A stretch of DNA of 64,000 nucleotides from Treponema_I sp045599005 (GCA_045599005.1 JAZRVF010000012.1:1-64000), one strand, 5' to 3'; positions 43,312-51,777 are shown, numbered from the stretch's first letter. A program made the numbers and translations. Notes: generated by a model from the letters alone, not told the origin.

Positions 43312-44589
43312 TCAGACCTGAGCCAGCGCCTGATCAATATCAGCAATGATGTCCTCAACGTTTTCAAGACCGCAGCTGAAGCGGATGAGACCGCCGTCAA
43401 TTCCGGCAGCAACAAGCTGTTCCTCAGAAAGCTGGCGGTGAGTGGCACTTGCAGGATGCAGGACGCAGGTACGGATGTCTGCAACATGCACAACATTTGA
43501 GGCCAGTTTCAGTGCGTCCATAAAACGTACCGCTGCAGGCCGGCCGCCTTTGATTGAAATGCTGATTACACCGCTGGTACCGTCTTTAAGATACTTTTTA
43601 CCGCGTTCATAACATTTGTCACCTTCAAGGCCGGGATAAATCACAGAGATGATTTTGTCAGAAGTGCTGAAGTGCTTTGCAACCTTGTAGGCATTCTCAC
43701 AGTACTGCTTCATGCGCACCGGCAGCGTCTCAAGACCAAGATTGAGCAGAAAAGCGGAATTTGCGGCCGGATAACAGCCGAAGTCGCGCATAAGCTGCAT
43801 ACGTGCCTTAATGATGTAAGCTGATTTTCCGAAGGACTCCACATATTTTACACCGTGATAACTTTCATCAGGCTCAATGAAATCTGCAAAGTTACCTGTC
43901 GCCCTGTTTGCCTCGGCCCAGTCAAAATTACCGGAATCCACAATTACGCCGCCAACCTGAAGAGCGTGTCCGTCCATGTACTTTGAAGTTGAGTGCACAA
44001 CAATGTCTGCACCGAATTCAATGGGGCGGCACAGGATCGGAGTGGCGAAAGTGTTGTCAATGATGAGGGGCACATGGTTTCTGTGGGCGATGCCGGCCAG
44101 TTTCTCAATGTCACAGACGACCAGGGCAGGATTTGCCAGAGTCTCGCAGAAGAAAGCCTTTGTATTGGGTTTGAAAGCTTTCTGGATCTCCTCTTCGGAA
44201 GCCTCACCGTCAACCCAGATACATTCAATACCGAGTTTCTTGAGTGTGACAGAGAAAAGATTCACTGTTCCGCCGTAAATTGTGGCAGTTGAGACAAAAC
44301 TGTCTCCGGCACTGCACAGATTCAGTATGGAGATCAGTGAAGCAGCCTGTCCGCTTGAAGTAAGCATTGCGCCCACACCACCTTCCAGTGCGGCAATCTT
44401 TTTCTCCACCGCGTCACAGGTAGGATTTGCAAAACGTGAATACATGAATTCAGTGGGCATATCAAACAGCTGTGCAATATGCTCTGTTGAATCAAAACGA
44501 TAAGTTGTGCTCTGATAGATCGGCAGAGCCTGAGGTCCGCCGTTTTCGGGTTTGTAGCCTGCATGCAGACAGTCTGTCTCAATTCTCAT
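43312..44589 (-). CDS. metY: O-acetylhomoserine sulfhydrylase / aminocarboxypropyltransferase
   Basis: The 425-residue PLP enzyme makes homocysteine (or methionine) from O-acetylhomoserine and sulfide or methanethiol. It shows ALPIYQSTTYRF, YSRFANPTCDAVEKKIAALEGG, the PLP lysine K203 in VVHSTSKYMDGHA, and a C-terminal HPASATHRQLSEEQL. Length fits MetY rather than the shorter cystathionine synthases. ATG 44589 follows GGGAG. The upstream neighbour on the same strand is metQ, ending in its own terminator, which fits a sulfur amino acid theme. Confidence 0.9.
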   Translation of the reverse strand: MRIETDCLHAGYKPENGGPQALPIYQSTTYRFDSTEHIAQLFDMPTEFMYSRFANPTCDAVEKKIAALEGGVGAMLTSSGQAASLISILNLCSAGDSFVSTATIYGGTVNLFSVTLKKLGIECIWVDGEASEEEIQKAFKPNTKAFFCETLANPALVVCDIEKLAGIAHRNHVPLIIDNTFATPILCRPIEFGADIVVHSTSKYMDGHALQVGGVIVDSGNFDWAEANRATGNFADFIEPDESYHGVKYVESFGKSAYIIKARMQLMRDFGCYPAANSAFLLNLGLETLPVRMKQYCENAYKVAKHFSTSDKIISVIYPGLEGDKCYERGKKYLKDGTSGVISISIKGGRPAAVRFMDALKLASNVVHVADIRTCVLHPASATHRQLSEEQLVAAGIDGGLIRFSCGLENVEDIIADIDQALAQV

Positions 44590-44658
44590 GAAAAACTCCC
44601 ATTAATTTTTATTCCGTCAAAAAATCAGGATAGATCAGAATGAATGATTTAAAACGAC

Positions 44659-44690
44659 AAAAAAAGCCGGCAGTCATACCACCGGCTTTT
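44659..44690 (-). terminator. Rho-independent terminator of metQ
   Basis: On the minus strand AAGCCGG (44688-44682) and CCGGCTT (44670-44664) pair around an 11-base loop, followed by seven T residues. Confidence 0.88.
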
Positions 44691-44709
44691 AATCAAAAAG
44701 TCGTAAAAC

Positions 44710-45510
44710 TTAGAAAACCAGAACAACTTCTCCGTTAGGATATGTTGCTTCAATGTATTTCTTTACTTTCTCGCTCTTAAGAGCTTTTACCAGGGCAACG
44801 ATACGTGCATCGTTCTCGTTTCCTGCTTTAACAGCGATCACGTTAACGTAAGGAGAATCAGCACCTTCCACGAAAAGTCCGTCTTTTGCAGCACTGAGTC
44901 CTGCGGGGATTGCGTAGTTTCCGTTGATCACAGCCGCATCCACGTCCTCAAGAACGCGGGGAAGTGAAGCTGCTTCAATCTCTGAGAACTTCAGACCTTT
45001 GGGATTGCTCTTAACATCCAGAGGTGTTGCTGTGATTCCGGCATCTGCACTCAGAGTGATGAGTCCTGCGCTCTGCAGAAGAAGGAATGCGCGTCCTTCG
45101 TTTGTAGGATCGTTGGGAACAGCGATTGTGGCACCGTTGGGGATTGCAGAGAGGTCAGCATATTTCTTTGAGTACAGGGCAATAGGTTCGATATGGATAC
45201 CGCCTGCGTTCACAAGATGATAACCTTTGTCAGCATTGAATGAATCCAGATAGGGAATGTGCTGGAAGAAGTTTGCCAGAAGCTGGCCGTCTTCCACAGC
45301 GTCATTGGGCATAACGTAATCAGTGAATTCTGTGACTTGAAGTGTGATTCCTTCTGCAGCAAGATCGTCAACAATCAGGTTGAGCATTGCAGCATGAGGT
45401 TCGGGTGTTGCACCTACAGTCAGGATAGACTTTGATGATTCTTTTTTTCCACCTGCAAAAACCAGGGAAAGGCTCAGAAGAGCAGCTGCCAGAGCGAGTG
45501 TTTTTTTCAT
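44710..45510 (-). CDS. metQ: MetQ/NlpA-family methionine-binding protein
   Basis: The 266-residue periplasmic binding protein has a signal peptide (LSLSLVFAGG), then TVGATPEPHAAMLNLIVDDL, VTEFTDYVMPNDAV, NFFQHIPYLDSFN and AIPNDPTNEGRAFLLLQSAGLI, all hallmarks of MetQ, which delivers D- or L-methionine to MetNI. Unusually there is no lipobox cysteine, and no metN or metI gene is in the window. ATG 45510 follows GGAGGAAACA. A palindrome sits in its 5' leader. Methionine is the likely ligand given metY next door, but other NlpA ligands are possible. Confidence 0.85.
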   Translation of the reverse strand: MKKTLALAAALLSLSLVFAGGKKESSKSILTVGATPEPHAAMLNLIVDDLAAEGITLQVTEFTDYVMPNDAVEDGQLLANFFQHIPYLDSFNADKGYHLVNAGGIHIEPIALYSKKYADLSAIPNGATIAVPNDPTNEGRAFLLLQSAGLITLSADAGITATPLDVKSNPKGLKFSEIEAASLPRVLEDVDAAVINGNYAIPAGLSAAKDGLFVEGADSPYVNVIAVKAGNENDARIVALVKALKSEKVKKYIEATYPNGEVVLVF

Positions 45511-45535
45511 TGTTTCCTCCAAATGAAACTGAATT

Positions 45536-45555
45536 GTACCTGCTCAATCAGGTAC
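45536..45555. promoter_or_regulatory. Palindrome in the metQ leader
   Basis: GTACCTG (45536-45542) and CAGGTAC (45549-45555) are perfect inverted arms around 6 bases, 26 bases before the metQ start. It may be an operator or a leader hairpin. I do not see the four-helix layout of a SAM riboswitch. Confidence 0.5.
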
Positions 45556-45609
45556 GCGGGTATGTTCTCATATTTTCAGATTCATGGTCAACAAATCAGC
45601 AGAGATATT

Positions 45610-45646
45610 TTGACTTTTTTTGCAAAAACCACACATAATATGTGTG
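45610..45646 (+). promoter_or_regulatory. Promoter and operator of the RHH-PIN module
   Basis: TTGACT (45610-45615) and CATAAT (45634-45639) are 18 bases apart. The perfect palindrome CACACATA-A-TATGTGTG (45630-45646) covers the -10, as expected for antitoxin autoregulation. Confidence 0.7.
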
Positions 45647-45651
45647 AACTT

Positions 45652-45891
45652 ATGAAAAACATCACTTTATCAATGAGCGAAGAACTGCTTAAAATCGGAC
45701 GGGAATACGCAGAGGAACAGGGGATCTCGCTGAACACGCTGGTCAGAACACTGATTGAACGGGAAGCCGGATCAAAAAAAACTGCGAATTCGGAGAACTT
45801 ATGGCTTACCGAAGTCTTTATGATCATGGACTCACTGGGAATGCATTCCCGGGGAGAACCCTGGACAAGGAGCGATGTGCGCCATGGTTAA
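45652..45891 (+). CDS. Ribbon-helix-helix-type antitoxin
   Basis: The 79-residue protein starts MKNITLSMSEELLKIGREYA and continues EEQGISLNTLVRTLIEREAG, a ribbon-helix-helix DNA-binding pattern, with a C-terminal tail (LWLTEVFMIMDSLGM) suited to blocking a toxin. It overlaps the PIN toxin gene by 8 bases, and a palindrome covers its promoter. It is the antitoxin of a VapBC-like type II pair. Confidence 0.78.
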   Translation: MKNITLSMSEELLKIGREYAEEQGISLNTLVRTLIEREAGSKKTANSENLWLTEVFMIMDSLGMHSRGEPWTRSDVRHG

Positions 45892-46333
45892 ATGTTTCAT
45901 AGACTCGGACATCTGGGTGGCAGCCGCTGACTTCTACGATCCCCAGAAAAAGCAGCAGGCACGTTTTTTTCTTCAGAATATTGCCAGGGAATCTTTACCG
46001 GTGATCTCGGTGCAGGTGATCGATGAATTTTTCAGCGCCTGTGTCTCAAGGTTCGGCTGTGACAGGACAAAGGTGCGGCAGATGATCCATCTTCTTACAG
46101 GCAATATTGAGACTGTCTGCTCAAGTCCCGACCTGTGTGAGAAAGCGGTACTGATCAGCAGCGAATCGGGTCTGCGTTACTGGGATTCCTCGATTGTTGC
46201 CGCAGCGGAACAGGCACGGTGCACAAGGATTTATTCGGAAAGGATTCCCAACGGTCTTCTTCTCAGGGGAATACGGGTTGTCAATCCTTTCACTCTGTCA
46301 AAAGCTGCCCCGAAACCCATATCACTGTTCTGA
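45884..46333 (+). CDS. PIN-domain toxin (VapC-like)
   Basis: The 149-residue protein begins MVKCFIDSDIWVAAADFYDP with the first acidic pair of the PIN active site, continues with SVQVIDEFF (acidic site two) and ends with a GLRYWDSSIVAAAEQARCTRIYSE segment holding the last Asp residues. PIN toxins cut RNA with Mg2+. I start at ATG 45884, which overlaps the antitoxin stop and has AAGGAG at 10 bases; an ATG at 45875 is too close to that site. Confidence 0.82.
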   Translation: MVKCFIDSDIWVAAADFYDPQKKQQARFFLQNIARESLPVISVQVIDEFFSACVSRFGCDRTKVRQMIHLLTGNIETVCSSPDLCEKAVLISSESGLRYWDSSIVAAAEQARCTRIYSERIPNGLLLRGIRVVNPFTLSKAAPKPISLF

Positions 46334-46468
46334 GCGGCACAGCCAATTCCCTACAGATTGCAGTCAGATCCGTGTCAACCGCTGTCAGTTCAGAAAAAAT
46401 CACTTGACAGGCACGGATTTTTAGCACATTGTGCAGTTAAATATTGATTTTTTTGGAGGGCATGCAGT
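46334..46468 (+). promoter_or_regulatory. Leader region of potABC
   Basis: TTGACA at 46404-46409 followed after 17 bases by CATTGT gives a moderate promoter, with GCAC-ATT-GTGC forming a small palindrome over the -10. GGAGGG (46455-46460) serves the TTG start. Confidence 0.4.
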
Positions 46469-47608
46469 TTGAAAGGCAGCTCCGTAACAATAAGCAACGT
46501 GTCAAAACAATTCGGGACATTCACCGCACTGGATGACGTCAGTTTTTCTATCAACAAAGGCGAGTTCTTCTCGCTTCTTGGTCCTTCCGGCTGTGGCAAA
46601 ACCACTCTTCTCCGCATCATCGCCGGTTTTGAATTTCCCGATGACGGAGCCGTACTTTTTGACGACAGAAACGTTGTCCCGCTTTCTCCGGAGAAACGCC
46701 AGTCCAACACAGTCTTCCAGAATTACGCGCTTTTTCCCCATCTTTCCGTCTACGAGAATGTTGCGTTTCCCCTGCGCCTGAAAAAAATGGACAGACAGCT
46801 GATTGATGAGAAAGTGCGGGAATACCTGCACCTTGTCCAGCTGGATGCGCACATGGGCAAAAAACCAAACCAGCTTTCAGGCGGACAGCGACAGCGTGTT
46901 GCAATTGCCCGAGCCCTGATCAATGAGCCCAGCGTTCTTCTTCTTGATGAACCGCTCAGCGCACTGGACGCAAAACTACGCTCAAATCTTCTGATTGATC
47001 TGGACACACTCCATGACAAAATCGGAATCACCTTCATTTATGTGACCCATGACCAGGCAGAAGCCCTTTCCGTTTCTGACCGCATCGCTGTGATGAATCA
47101 GGGTAAAGTCCTGCAGGTGGGCACACCTTTTGAGATCTACGAAAGTCCTTCCACTGAATTCGTTGCCCAGTTCATCGGAGAGACAAATCTTTTCACAGCC
47201 CGTGTTGAAGAATGCGTGCCTTACAAACCGGCGGACAGAGACGAAGAATACATGGTCAAGCTTGAGATTGCGGAACTGGACAAGCCGGTTCTGGTGACAG
47301 ACTATGACCTTACCAATCCCGGGCAGAAAGTGTGTGTGTCAGTCCGGCCTGAGAAAATCCGCATCACCACCGAGCCGCCAAGCACGACGCGCAATGACAT
47401 CAACGTGTTCAAGGGAATTGTTGAGGAACCGGTCTATTCCGGCTTCCAGTCAAAGTTTCTGGTCAGGCTTGAGAACGGAACAATCATCAAAGTTTACAAA
47501 CAGCACCGCAATTTTCTGGATGACGGACCTGAAATTGAATGGAAAGACCAGGTTTATGTTTCCTGGAGTGCCAATGACGGCTATATTGTTGAGGACATTG
47601 ACAAATGA
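46469..47608 (+). CDS. potA: Spermidine/putrescine-type ABC transporter ATPase
   Basis: The 379-residue ATPase has Walker A GPSGCGKTT, signature LSGGQRQRVAIARAL, Walker B LLLDEPLSALD, the switch VTHDQAEALSVSD, and a C-terminal TOBE region (about 280-379). PotA energises polyamine import by PotBC. The start is TTG 46469 with GGAGGG 8 bases upstream; the ATG at 46462 is out of frame. It overlaps potB by ATGA. The set could also carry other small cations or Fe3+/thiamine-like ligands, but sequence and permease pattern favour polyamines. Confidence 0.88.
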   Translation: MKGSSVTISNVSKQFGTFTALDDVSFSINKGEFFSLLGPSGCGKTTLLRIIAGFEFPDDGAVLFDDRNVVPLSPEKRQSNTVFQNYALFPHLSVYENVAFPLRLKKMDRQLIDEKVREYLHLVQLDAHMGKKPNQLSGGQRQRVAIARALINEPSVLLLDEPLSALDAKLRSNLLIDLDTLHDKIGITFIYVTHDQAEALSVSDRIAVMNQGKVLQVGTPFEIYESPSTEFVAQFIGETNLFTARVEECVPYKPADRDEEYMVKLEIAELDKPVLVTDYDLTNPGQKVCVSVRPEKIRITTEPPSTTRNDINVFKGIVEEPVYSGFQSKFLVRLENGTIIKVYKQHRNFLDDGPEIEWKDQVYVSWSANDGYIVEDIDK

Positions 47609-48522
47609 AGGGCGCGTCTGAAAAAAAATCCGCGAAGGATGCAAAACCCGGCCCGAGAAAACTGCTTTCTCCCGGCATCAAATATTCATGGCCCATGGGA
47701 TTGTGGTTCACATTCTTTTTTGTTGTACCGCTGGTCATCATCTTTGTGTACAGTTTCCTGAAGAAAGGGACTTACGGCGGCGTGGTCTGGGAATTTTCCC
47801 TAAATGCCTACAGGCAGATGTTCAACAAGTCCTATGGTATCGTGTTTCTGCGCACAATCTGGATTTCTGTGATTTCTTCCTTTATTACCATTCTGATCGC
47901 ACTGCCCTGCGGATATGCGATGGCACGGAGCAGAAACCAGACAGTCCTGCTGCTTCTAGTGATCATTCCCTTCTGGACAAACTCCCTTATCCGCATTTTT
48001 GCATGGATGAGCATTCTCGGTAACGACGGTGTCATCAACACGGTTCTTCTGAAACTGGGACTGATCAAGGATTACGCGAAACTTCTGTACAATCAGCGGG
48101 CTGTTATCCTTGTGTCAGTGTACATGTATCTGCCCTACGCGATTCTTCCGGTGTTTACATCAATTGACCGCTTTGACTTCTCACTGCTTGAAGCCGCCCG
48201 TGACCTTGGTGCCTCAAAAACCGAAGCAATCTTCAAAGTGCTTCTGCCCAACATCCAGAGCGGAATAATCACTGCACTGATCTTTACTTTCATCCCGATC
48301 TTCGGTTCTTACACTGTGCCGCTTCTGGTGGGCAGCAAGGACTCCTACATGCTTGGAACAATCATCGTTGAACAGGTGAACAAAACCCGCAACTGGCCGC
48401 TGGCCGCCGCGTTCTCTGTGGTGATCACCATTGTCAGCACCGCAGGTGTGATCTGGATGATGGTTTCCTCAAAAAAAGACCTTGCCGCTAAAGGCGACAG
48501 TGCAAAAGGAGAATTACGCTGA
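47605..48522 (+). CDS. potB: Spermidine/putrescine-type ABC permease PotB
   Basis: The 305-residue permease has six helices (from about residue 28), the PotB-type NSLIRIFAWMSILGNDGVINTVL and the EAA loop LLEAARDLGASKTEAIFKVLLP. It begins inside the end of potA (ATGA overlap) and ends with TGATG overlapping potC. The charged N-terminus is cytoplasmic. Confidence 0.88.
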   Translation: MKGASEKKSAKDAKPGPRKLLSPGIKYSWPMGLWFTFFFVVPLVIIFVYSFLKKGTYGGVVWEFSLNAYRQMFNKSYGIVFLRTIWISVISSFITILIALPCGYAMARSRNQTVLLLLVIIPFWTNSLIRIFAWMSILGNDGVINTVLLKLGLIKDYAKLLYNQRAVILVSVYMYLPYAILPVFTSIDRFDFSLLEAARDLGASKTEAIFKVLLPNIQSGIITALIFTFIPIFGSYTVPLLVGSKDSYMLGTIIVEQVNKTRNWPLAAAFSVVITIVSTAGVIWMMVSSKKDLAAKGDSAKGELR

Positions 48523-49394
48523 TGAACACCACACCTTTCCGCCCTCTTGTAAGACGCCTGAACAAAAAGAAGCCGCTGAGCGAACCTGCACGTCATGCAC
48601 GGAGGGCTTTCCAGCACAGAAGAAGTTCCTTCTCATTCCTGGTTCTTGTGCTGACACTGCTTTTTCTGTTCCTTCCACTTTTCTACATAATCCTTTTTTC
48701 ATTCAATGCAAGCAAAGGTGCTGAATTCACAGGATTCTCGCTGATCTGGTACAAGGAACTTTTCTGCAATTCTGAGGAGCTCTGGGCATCGCTGCTCAAC
48801 AGTCTGATCATTGCGTTTTTCTCCGCGCTGGTTGCGACTGTCCTCGGGACTCTGGCGGCCATCGGAATAAACTGGTACAAGTTTTTCGGAAAAACTTACA
48901 TCCAGACCATAAGTTTTCTGCCGATGATTCTGCCGGAGGTGATTGTCGGTGTCTCAATGCTGATTTTCTTCAGCAGGCTTGGAGTGGGTCTGGGACTGTT
49001 CACAATCTTTGCGGCACACACCACTTTCTGTTTACCATTTGTCTTCCTGCTTGTTCTGGCCCGGCTTGATGAATTTGATTTCTCGATCATCGAGGCCGCC
49101 CACGACCTTGGTGCAAATGACCGGCAGACAATGACAAAGGTGATCATTCCCGCAATCATGCCCGGTGTAATCTCCGGCTTTGTAATGAGCGTCACAATGA
49201 GTCTGGAGGACTTTGTCATCACTTTCTTCGTGTCCGGTCCGGGTTCCACCACTCTGCCCCTCTACGTTTACTCAATGATACGCTTCGGTGTGTCTCCGGT
49301 GATCAATGCCCTGTCTTTCGTACTGATTCTTTTTACTGTTCTTCTGGCTTTCAGTCTGCGCAAGTTCCTCAAACTGATCGCGGCAAGCAAGTAA
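48522..49394 (+). CDS. potC: Spermidine/putrescine-type ABC permease PotC
   Basis: The 290-residue permease has the PotC features YIILFSFNASK, FLPMILPEVIVGVSMLIFF and the EAA loop IIEAAHDLGANDRQTMTKVIIP. A basic N-terminal extension (about 40 residues, rich in Arg and Lys) precedes the first helix. The gene expected next, potD for the binding protein, is not here: the next gene is gpmI after a 261-base gap. Confidence 0.88.
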   Translation: MNTTPFRPLVRRLNKKKPLSEPARHARRAFQHRRSSFSFLVLVLTLLFLFLPLFYIILFSFNASKGAEFTGFSLIWYKELFCNSEELWASLLNSLIIAFFSALVATVLGTLAAIGINWYKFFGKTYIQTISFLPMILPEVIVGVSMLIFFSRLGVGLGLFTIFAAHTTFCLPFVFLLVLARLDEFDFSIIEAAHDLGANDRQTMTKVIIPAIMPGVISGFVMSVTMSLEDFVITFFVSGPGSTTLPLYVYSMIRFGVSPVINALSFVLILFTVLLAFSLRKFLKLIAASK

Positions 49395-49421
49395 GATCAG
49401 AAAAAACTTCTGTCACTGGTT

Positions 49422-49496
49422 CCCCGGTTTTCTTGCGATGTAAAGTTTGCAGCGCAGCGCCTGCAACTGCCGGTTTTGAAACGCGGAAAATCGGGG
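49422..49496. repeat. Structured intergenic region between potC and gpmI
   Basis: CCCCGGTTTTC (49422-49432) pairs with GAAAATCGGGG (49486-49496), with one mismatch, around an inner TTGCAG/CTGCAA hairpin (49447-49466). It could act in termination of the pot operon, although no long T run follows. Confidence 0.45.
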
Positions 49497-49552
49497 CGGT
49501 CATTTTCAATCACCATTCCTACTTTGAATCAGTCTTGAAATCACGTCCTATC

Positions 49553-49581
49553 TTGAGAAATTGGTGAATAATCGTTATATT
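49553..49581 (+). promoter_or_regulatory. Promoter of gpmI
   Basis: TTGAGA (49553-49558), a 17-base spacer and TATATT (49576-49581). The leader then carries a CCGCCG/CGGCGG hairpin (49624-49643) just before the GGAAAGGA ribosome site. Confidence 0.6.
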
Positions 49582-49655
49582 TTTCCGTGAGCGTAGGGAA
49601 TTCGCTCGTTTACTGTACACATACCGCCGGTGTTTTGCGGCGGAAAGGATATACT

Positions 49656-51311
49656 ATGGCAGACACAATGCATCCTCTGCAGAAAAACCCTGCATGGAAA
49701 GGCCGCCGCGGTCCTGTTGTCCTGGTTATTATGGACGGAGTAGGTTACGGCAAACACGAAGAAGGTGATGCAGTAAAAGCATCAAAAATGAAATACCTGG
49801 ACTGGTTCACAGCGAACTGTCCTCATACAAAACTCAAGGCTCACGGTACTGCAGTCGGTCTTCCCAGTGATGACGACATGGGTAACTCTGAGGTCGGACA
49901 CAATGCTATGGGCTGCGGACGCGTATTTGCCCAGGGCGCAAAACTGGTAGGAGAGTCAATTGCCACAGGTGCAATGTACGAAGGCGCCACATGGAAGAAA
50001 CTTTCAGCAAATGTTCTGGCCAAAAACAGCACACTGCACTTTATCGGTCTGGTCTCTGACGGTAACGTCCACTCACACATCGAGCACCTTAAAGCCATGA
50101 TCACACAGGCAAACAAAGAGGGCATCAAGTCAATCCGTGTGCACGCCCTTCTTGACGGCCGCGATGTTCCGCCCACAAGTGCCCTTGAGTACTTTGAACC
50201 CCTTGAAGCATTCCTTGCCGGTTTTGACGGCTGTGACTACTGCATCGCTTCAGGCGGCGGACGCATGTACATGACCATGGACCGCTACAATGCAGACTGG
50301 TCAATGGTTGAGCGCGGATGGAAGGCACATGTTCTTGGCGAAGGCCGTCAGTTCGGTTCCGCTGTAGAGGCAATCAAAACTTACCGCGAAGAGAACGCCG
50401 GTCTTCTGGACCAGGACATGCACGAATTCGTTGTTGCAAAAGACGGAAAAGCCGTGGGAACAATCAACGACGGTGACAGTGTGATTTTCTTCAACTTCCG
50501 CGGTGACCGCTCTCTTGAGATCACTGCTGCTTTTGAAGAAAAGGACTTTGACAAATTTGACCGTGTTCGCGTTCCTGCAGTTGAATATGCCGGTATGAAG
50601 GAATACGACGGTGACAACCACAAGCCCGCCCAGTTCCTTGTCAATCCGCCAAGCATCGACCGCACAATGGGTGAATACCTTACAAAAACCGGTGTAAAAC
50701 TGATGGCCATTTCTGAGACACAGAAATATGGTCACGTTACATACTTCTTCAACGGTAACCGTCCCGGTGAATTTGACAAAAGCCTTGAAACATACATCGA
50801 AGTTCCTTCAGACGTTGTTCCCTTTGAGCAGCGCCCCTGGATGAAATGCGCTGAGATTACCGACAAAGTTGTTGAGGCAATCGAAAGCGGAAAATACGAC
50901 CATATCCGTCTGAACTTCCCCAACGGTGACATGGTCGGACACACTGGTGTTTTCAACGCTGTTGTCTGCTCAATGGAAGCCATGGACCTGCAGCTTGGAC
51001 GCATCAAAGAGGCTGTTGAAAAAGCCGGCGGTATTCTCTGTCTTACAGCAGACCACGGAAACAGTGATGACATGTATGAGCACGCAAAAGACGGAAGTGT
51101 CAAGAAAGGTGCTGACGGTGAGCCCAAAGCAAAGACTTCCCACAGTCTGAACCCTGTTCCTGGCATTATCTATGACCCTGAGTACAAAGGTGAATATGAC
51201 CTGACCCTGAACGACGGTCTTGGAATTTCAAGCTGGCCTGCAACTTTGATGAACCTGATGGGTTATGAAGCCCCGTCAGACTATGACAAGAGTATGATCA
51301 ACATGAAATAA
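49656..51311 (+). CDS. gpmI: 2,3-bisphosphoglycerate-independent phosphoglycerate mutase
   Basis: The 551-residue cytosolic enzyme interconverts 3- and 2-phosphoglycerate through a phosphoserine intermediate with two metal ions. D27 in VIMDGVGYG, S78 in DDMGNSEVGHNAMG, later FRGDRSLEITAAF and the metal site CLTADHGNSDDM are visible. Length is that of the long iGPM clade. ATG 49656 follows GGAAAGGA; a longer frame upstream includes the leader hairpin and is unlikely. Codon use is strongly biased, as for an abundant glycolytic enzyme. Confidence 0.93.
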   Translation: MADTMHPLQKNPAWKGRRGPVVLVIMDGVGYGKHEEGDAVKASKMKYLDWFTANCPHTKLKAHGTAVGLPSDDDMGNSEVGHNAMGCGRVFAQGAKLVGESIATGAMYEGATWKKLSANVLAKNSTLHFIGLVSDGNVHSHIEHLKAMITQANKEGIKSIRVHALLDGRDVPPTSALEYFEPLEAFLAGFDGCDYCIASGGGRMYMTMDRYNADWSMVERGWKAHVLGEGRQFGSAVEAIKTYREENAGLLDQDMHEFVVAKDGKAVGTINDGDSVIFFNFRGDRSLEITAAFEEKDFDKFDRVRVPAVEYAGMKEYDGDNHKPAQFLVNPPSIDRTMGEYLTKTGVKLMAISETQKYGHVTYFFNGNRPGEFDKSLETYIEVPSDVVPFEQRPWMKCAEITDKVVEAIESGKYDHIRLNFPNGDMVGHTGVFNAVVCSMEAMDLQLGRIKEAVEKAGGILCLTADHGNSDDMYEHAKDGSVKKGADGEPKAKTSHSLNPVPGIIYDPEYKGEYDLTLNDGLGISSWPATLMNLMGYEAPSDYDKSMINMK

Positions 51312-51331
51312 TCAGCTGTTGCAGCACTCAT

Positions 51332-51390
51332 AAAGCCCTGCACTCCGCTTTGCGCCACTGATGCAAAGTGAGATCCGCAGGGCTTTTTTT
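51332..51390 (+). terminator. Rho-independent terminator of gpmI
   Basis: AAAGCCCTGC (51332-51341) pairs with GCAGGGCTTT (51377-51386), with an inner CTTTGC/GCAAAG stem, followed by T residues. Confidence 0.88.
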
Positions 51391-51521
51391 GTCCCATCCA
51401 ATTCAAAAAAAGTTTTTTCGATAACATCCTTAAAAAAAATTGCTTCATAGATTCTGAAATACCCCAAAACACTTCATTTAATTCCACAGAAATAATTATT
51501 CACCAAACCCCGGTTTATTTC

Positions 51522-51540
51522 ATTAAGTTAATAACTTAAT
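51522..51540. promoter_or_regulatory. 19-base palindrome, copy 1
   Basis: ATTAAGTTAATAACTTAAT is a perfect palindrome around a central A. An 18-base near copy lies at 51870-51887, so the pair brackets the type I toxin-antitoxin locus. It may be an operator for the XRE protein next door or an insertion footprint. Confidence 0.6.
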
Positions 51541-51560
51541 TTTTATCTGGGTGAAAAACC

Positions 51561-51589
51561 TTGACGCAGAGAGAACTGTGATTTATAGT
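51561..51589 (+). promoter_or_regulatory. Promoter of the antitoxin RNA
   Basis: TTGACG (51561-51566), a 17-base spacer and TATAGT (51584-51589) form a strong promoter for the short RNA that follows. Confidence 0.75.
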
Positions 51590-51595
51590 CAGAGA

Positions 51596-51688
51596 CAAGA
51601 AGGCAACCGTGTAAGCGGCTTATGCCTCTTTAAGCTTGTTAAAAGCTCACTTCGGCAATGTCACTATTCGAGGTGAGCTTATTTTTTG
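51596..51688 (+). ncRNA. Putative antisense antitoxin RNA of a type I toxin-antitoxin locus
   Basis: A transcript of about 92 bases is predicted from the promoter at 51561-51589 to the hairpin at 51643-51680. No reading frame is visible. Its first 32 bases (51599-51630) closely match the first 33 bases of the convergent toxin message (51836-51804), and its 3' end shares the bidirectional terminator, so the two RNAs are complementary over about 50 bases there. This is the layout of RNAII beside Fst-type toxins. The RNA should bind the toxin mRNA tail. All from sequence layout; no expression data. Confidence 0.65.
51643..51680. terminator. Bidirectional terminator shared by toxin mRNA and antitoxin RNA
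   Basis: AAGCTCACTTCG (51643-51654) pairs with CGAGGTGAGCTT (51669-51680), one T.G pair, around a 14-base loop. T residues follow on the plus strand (51682-51687) and on the minus strand (51646 downward). Confidence 0.8.
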
Positions 51689-51693
51689 CCTAC

Positions 51694-51777
51694 TTACTTT
51701 TTCTTGAAATAAGTCAGCACTGCAAATATCAGTAACAAAGCATCAATGCTGATCAGCACAATGTCTTTCACTTCCAT
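51694..51777 (-). CDS. Fst/Hol_Tox-like small membrane toxin, 27 residues
   Basis: This very short gene encodes a peptide beginning MEVKDIVLIS and ending LTYFKKK: a charged head, one hydrophobic membrane-spanning helix, an aromatic end and a lysine tail. That is the plan of Fst, TxpA and the so-called holin-like toxins, which damage the membrane when over-made. ATG 51777 has an excellent AGGGGG site at 6 bases. The predicted mRNA is about 200 bases with a structured 5' leader, converging on the antitoxin RNA. Family membership is inferred from architecture; sequence identity to known toxins was not tested. Confidence 0.7.
   Translation of the reverse strand: MEVKDIVLISIDALLLIFAVLTYFKKK

Noticed and set aside
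45511..45600. SAM riboswitch before metQ
   Set aside because: Only one short palindrome is present; the multi-helix junction and long leader expected for SAM riboswitches are missing.
46462..46468. ATG at 46462 as start of potA
   Set aside because: It is out of frame with the ATPase and only one base from GGAGGG; the TTG at 46469 has correct spacing.
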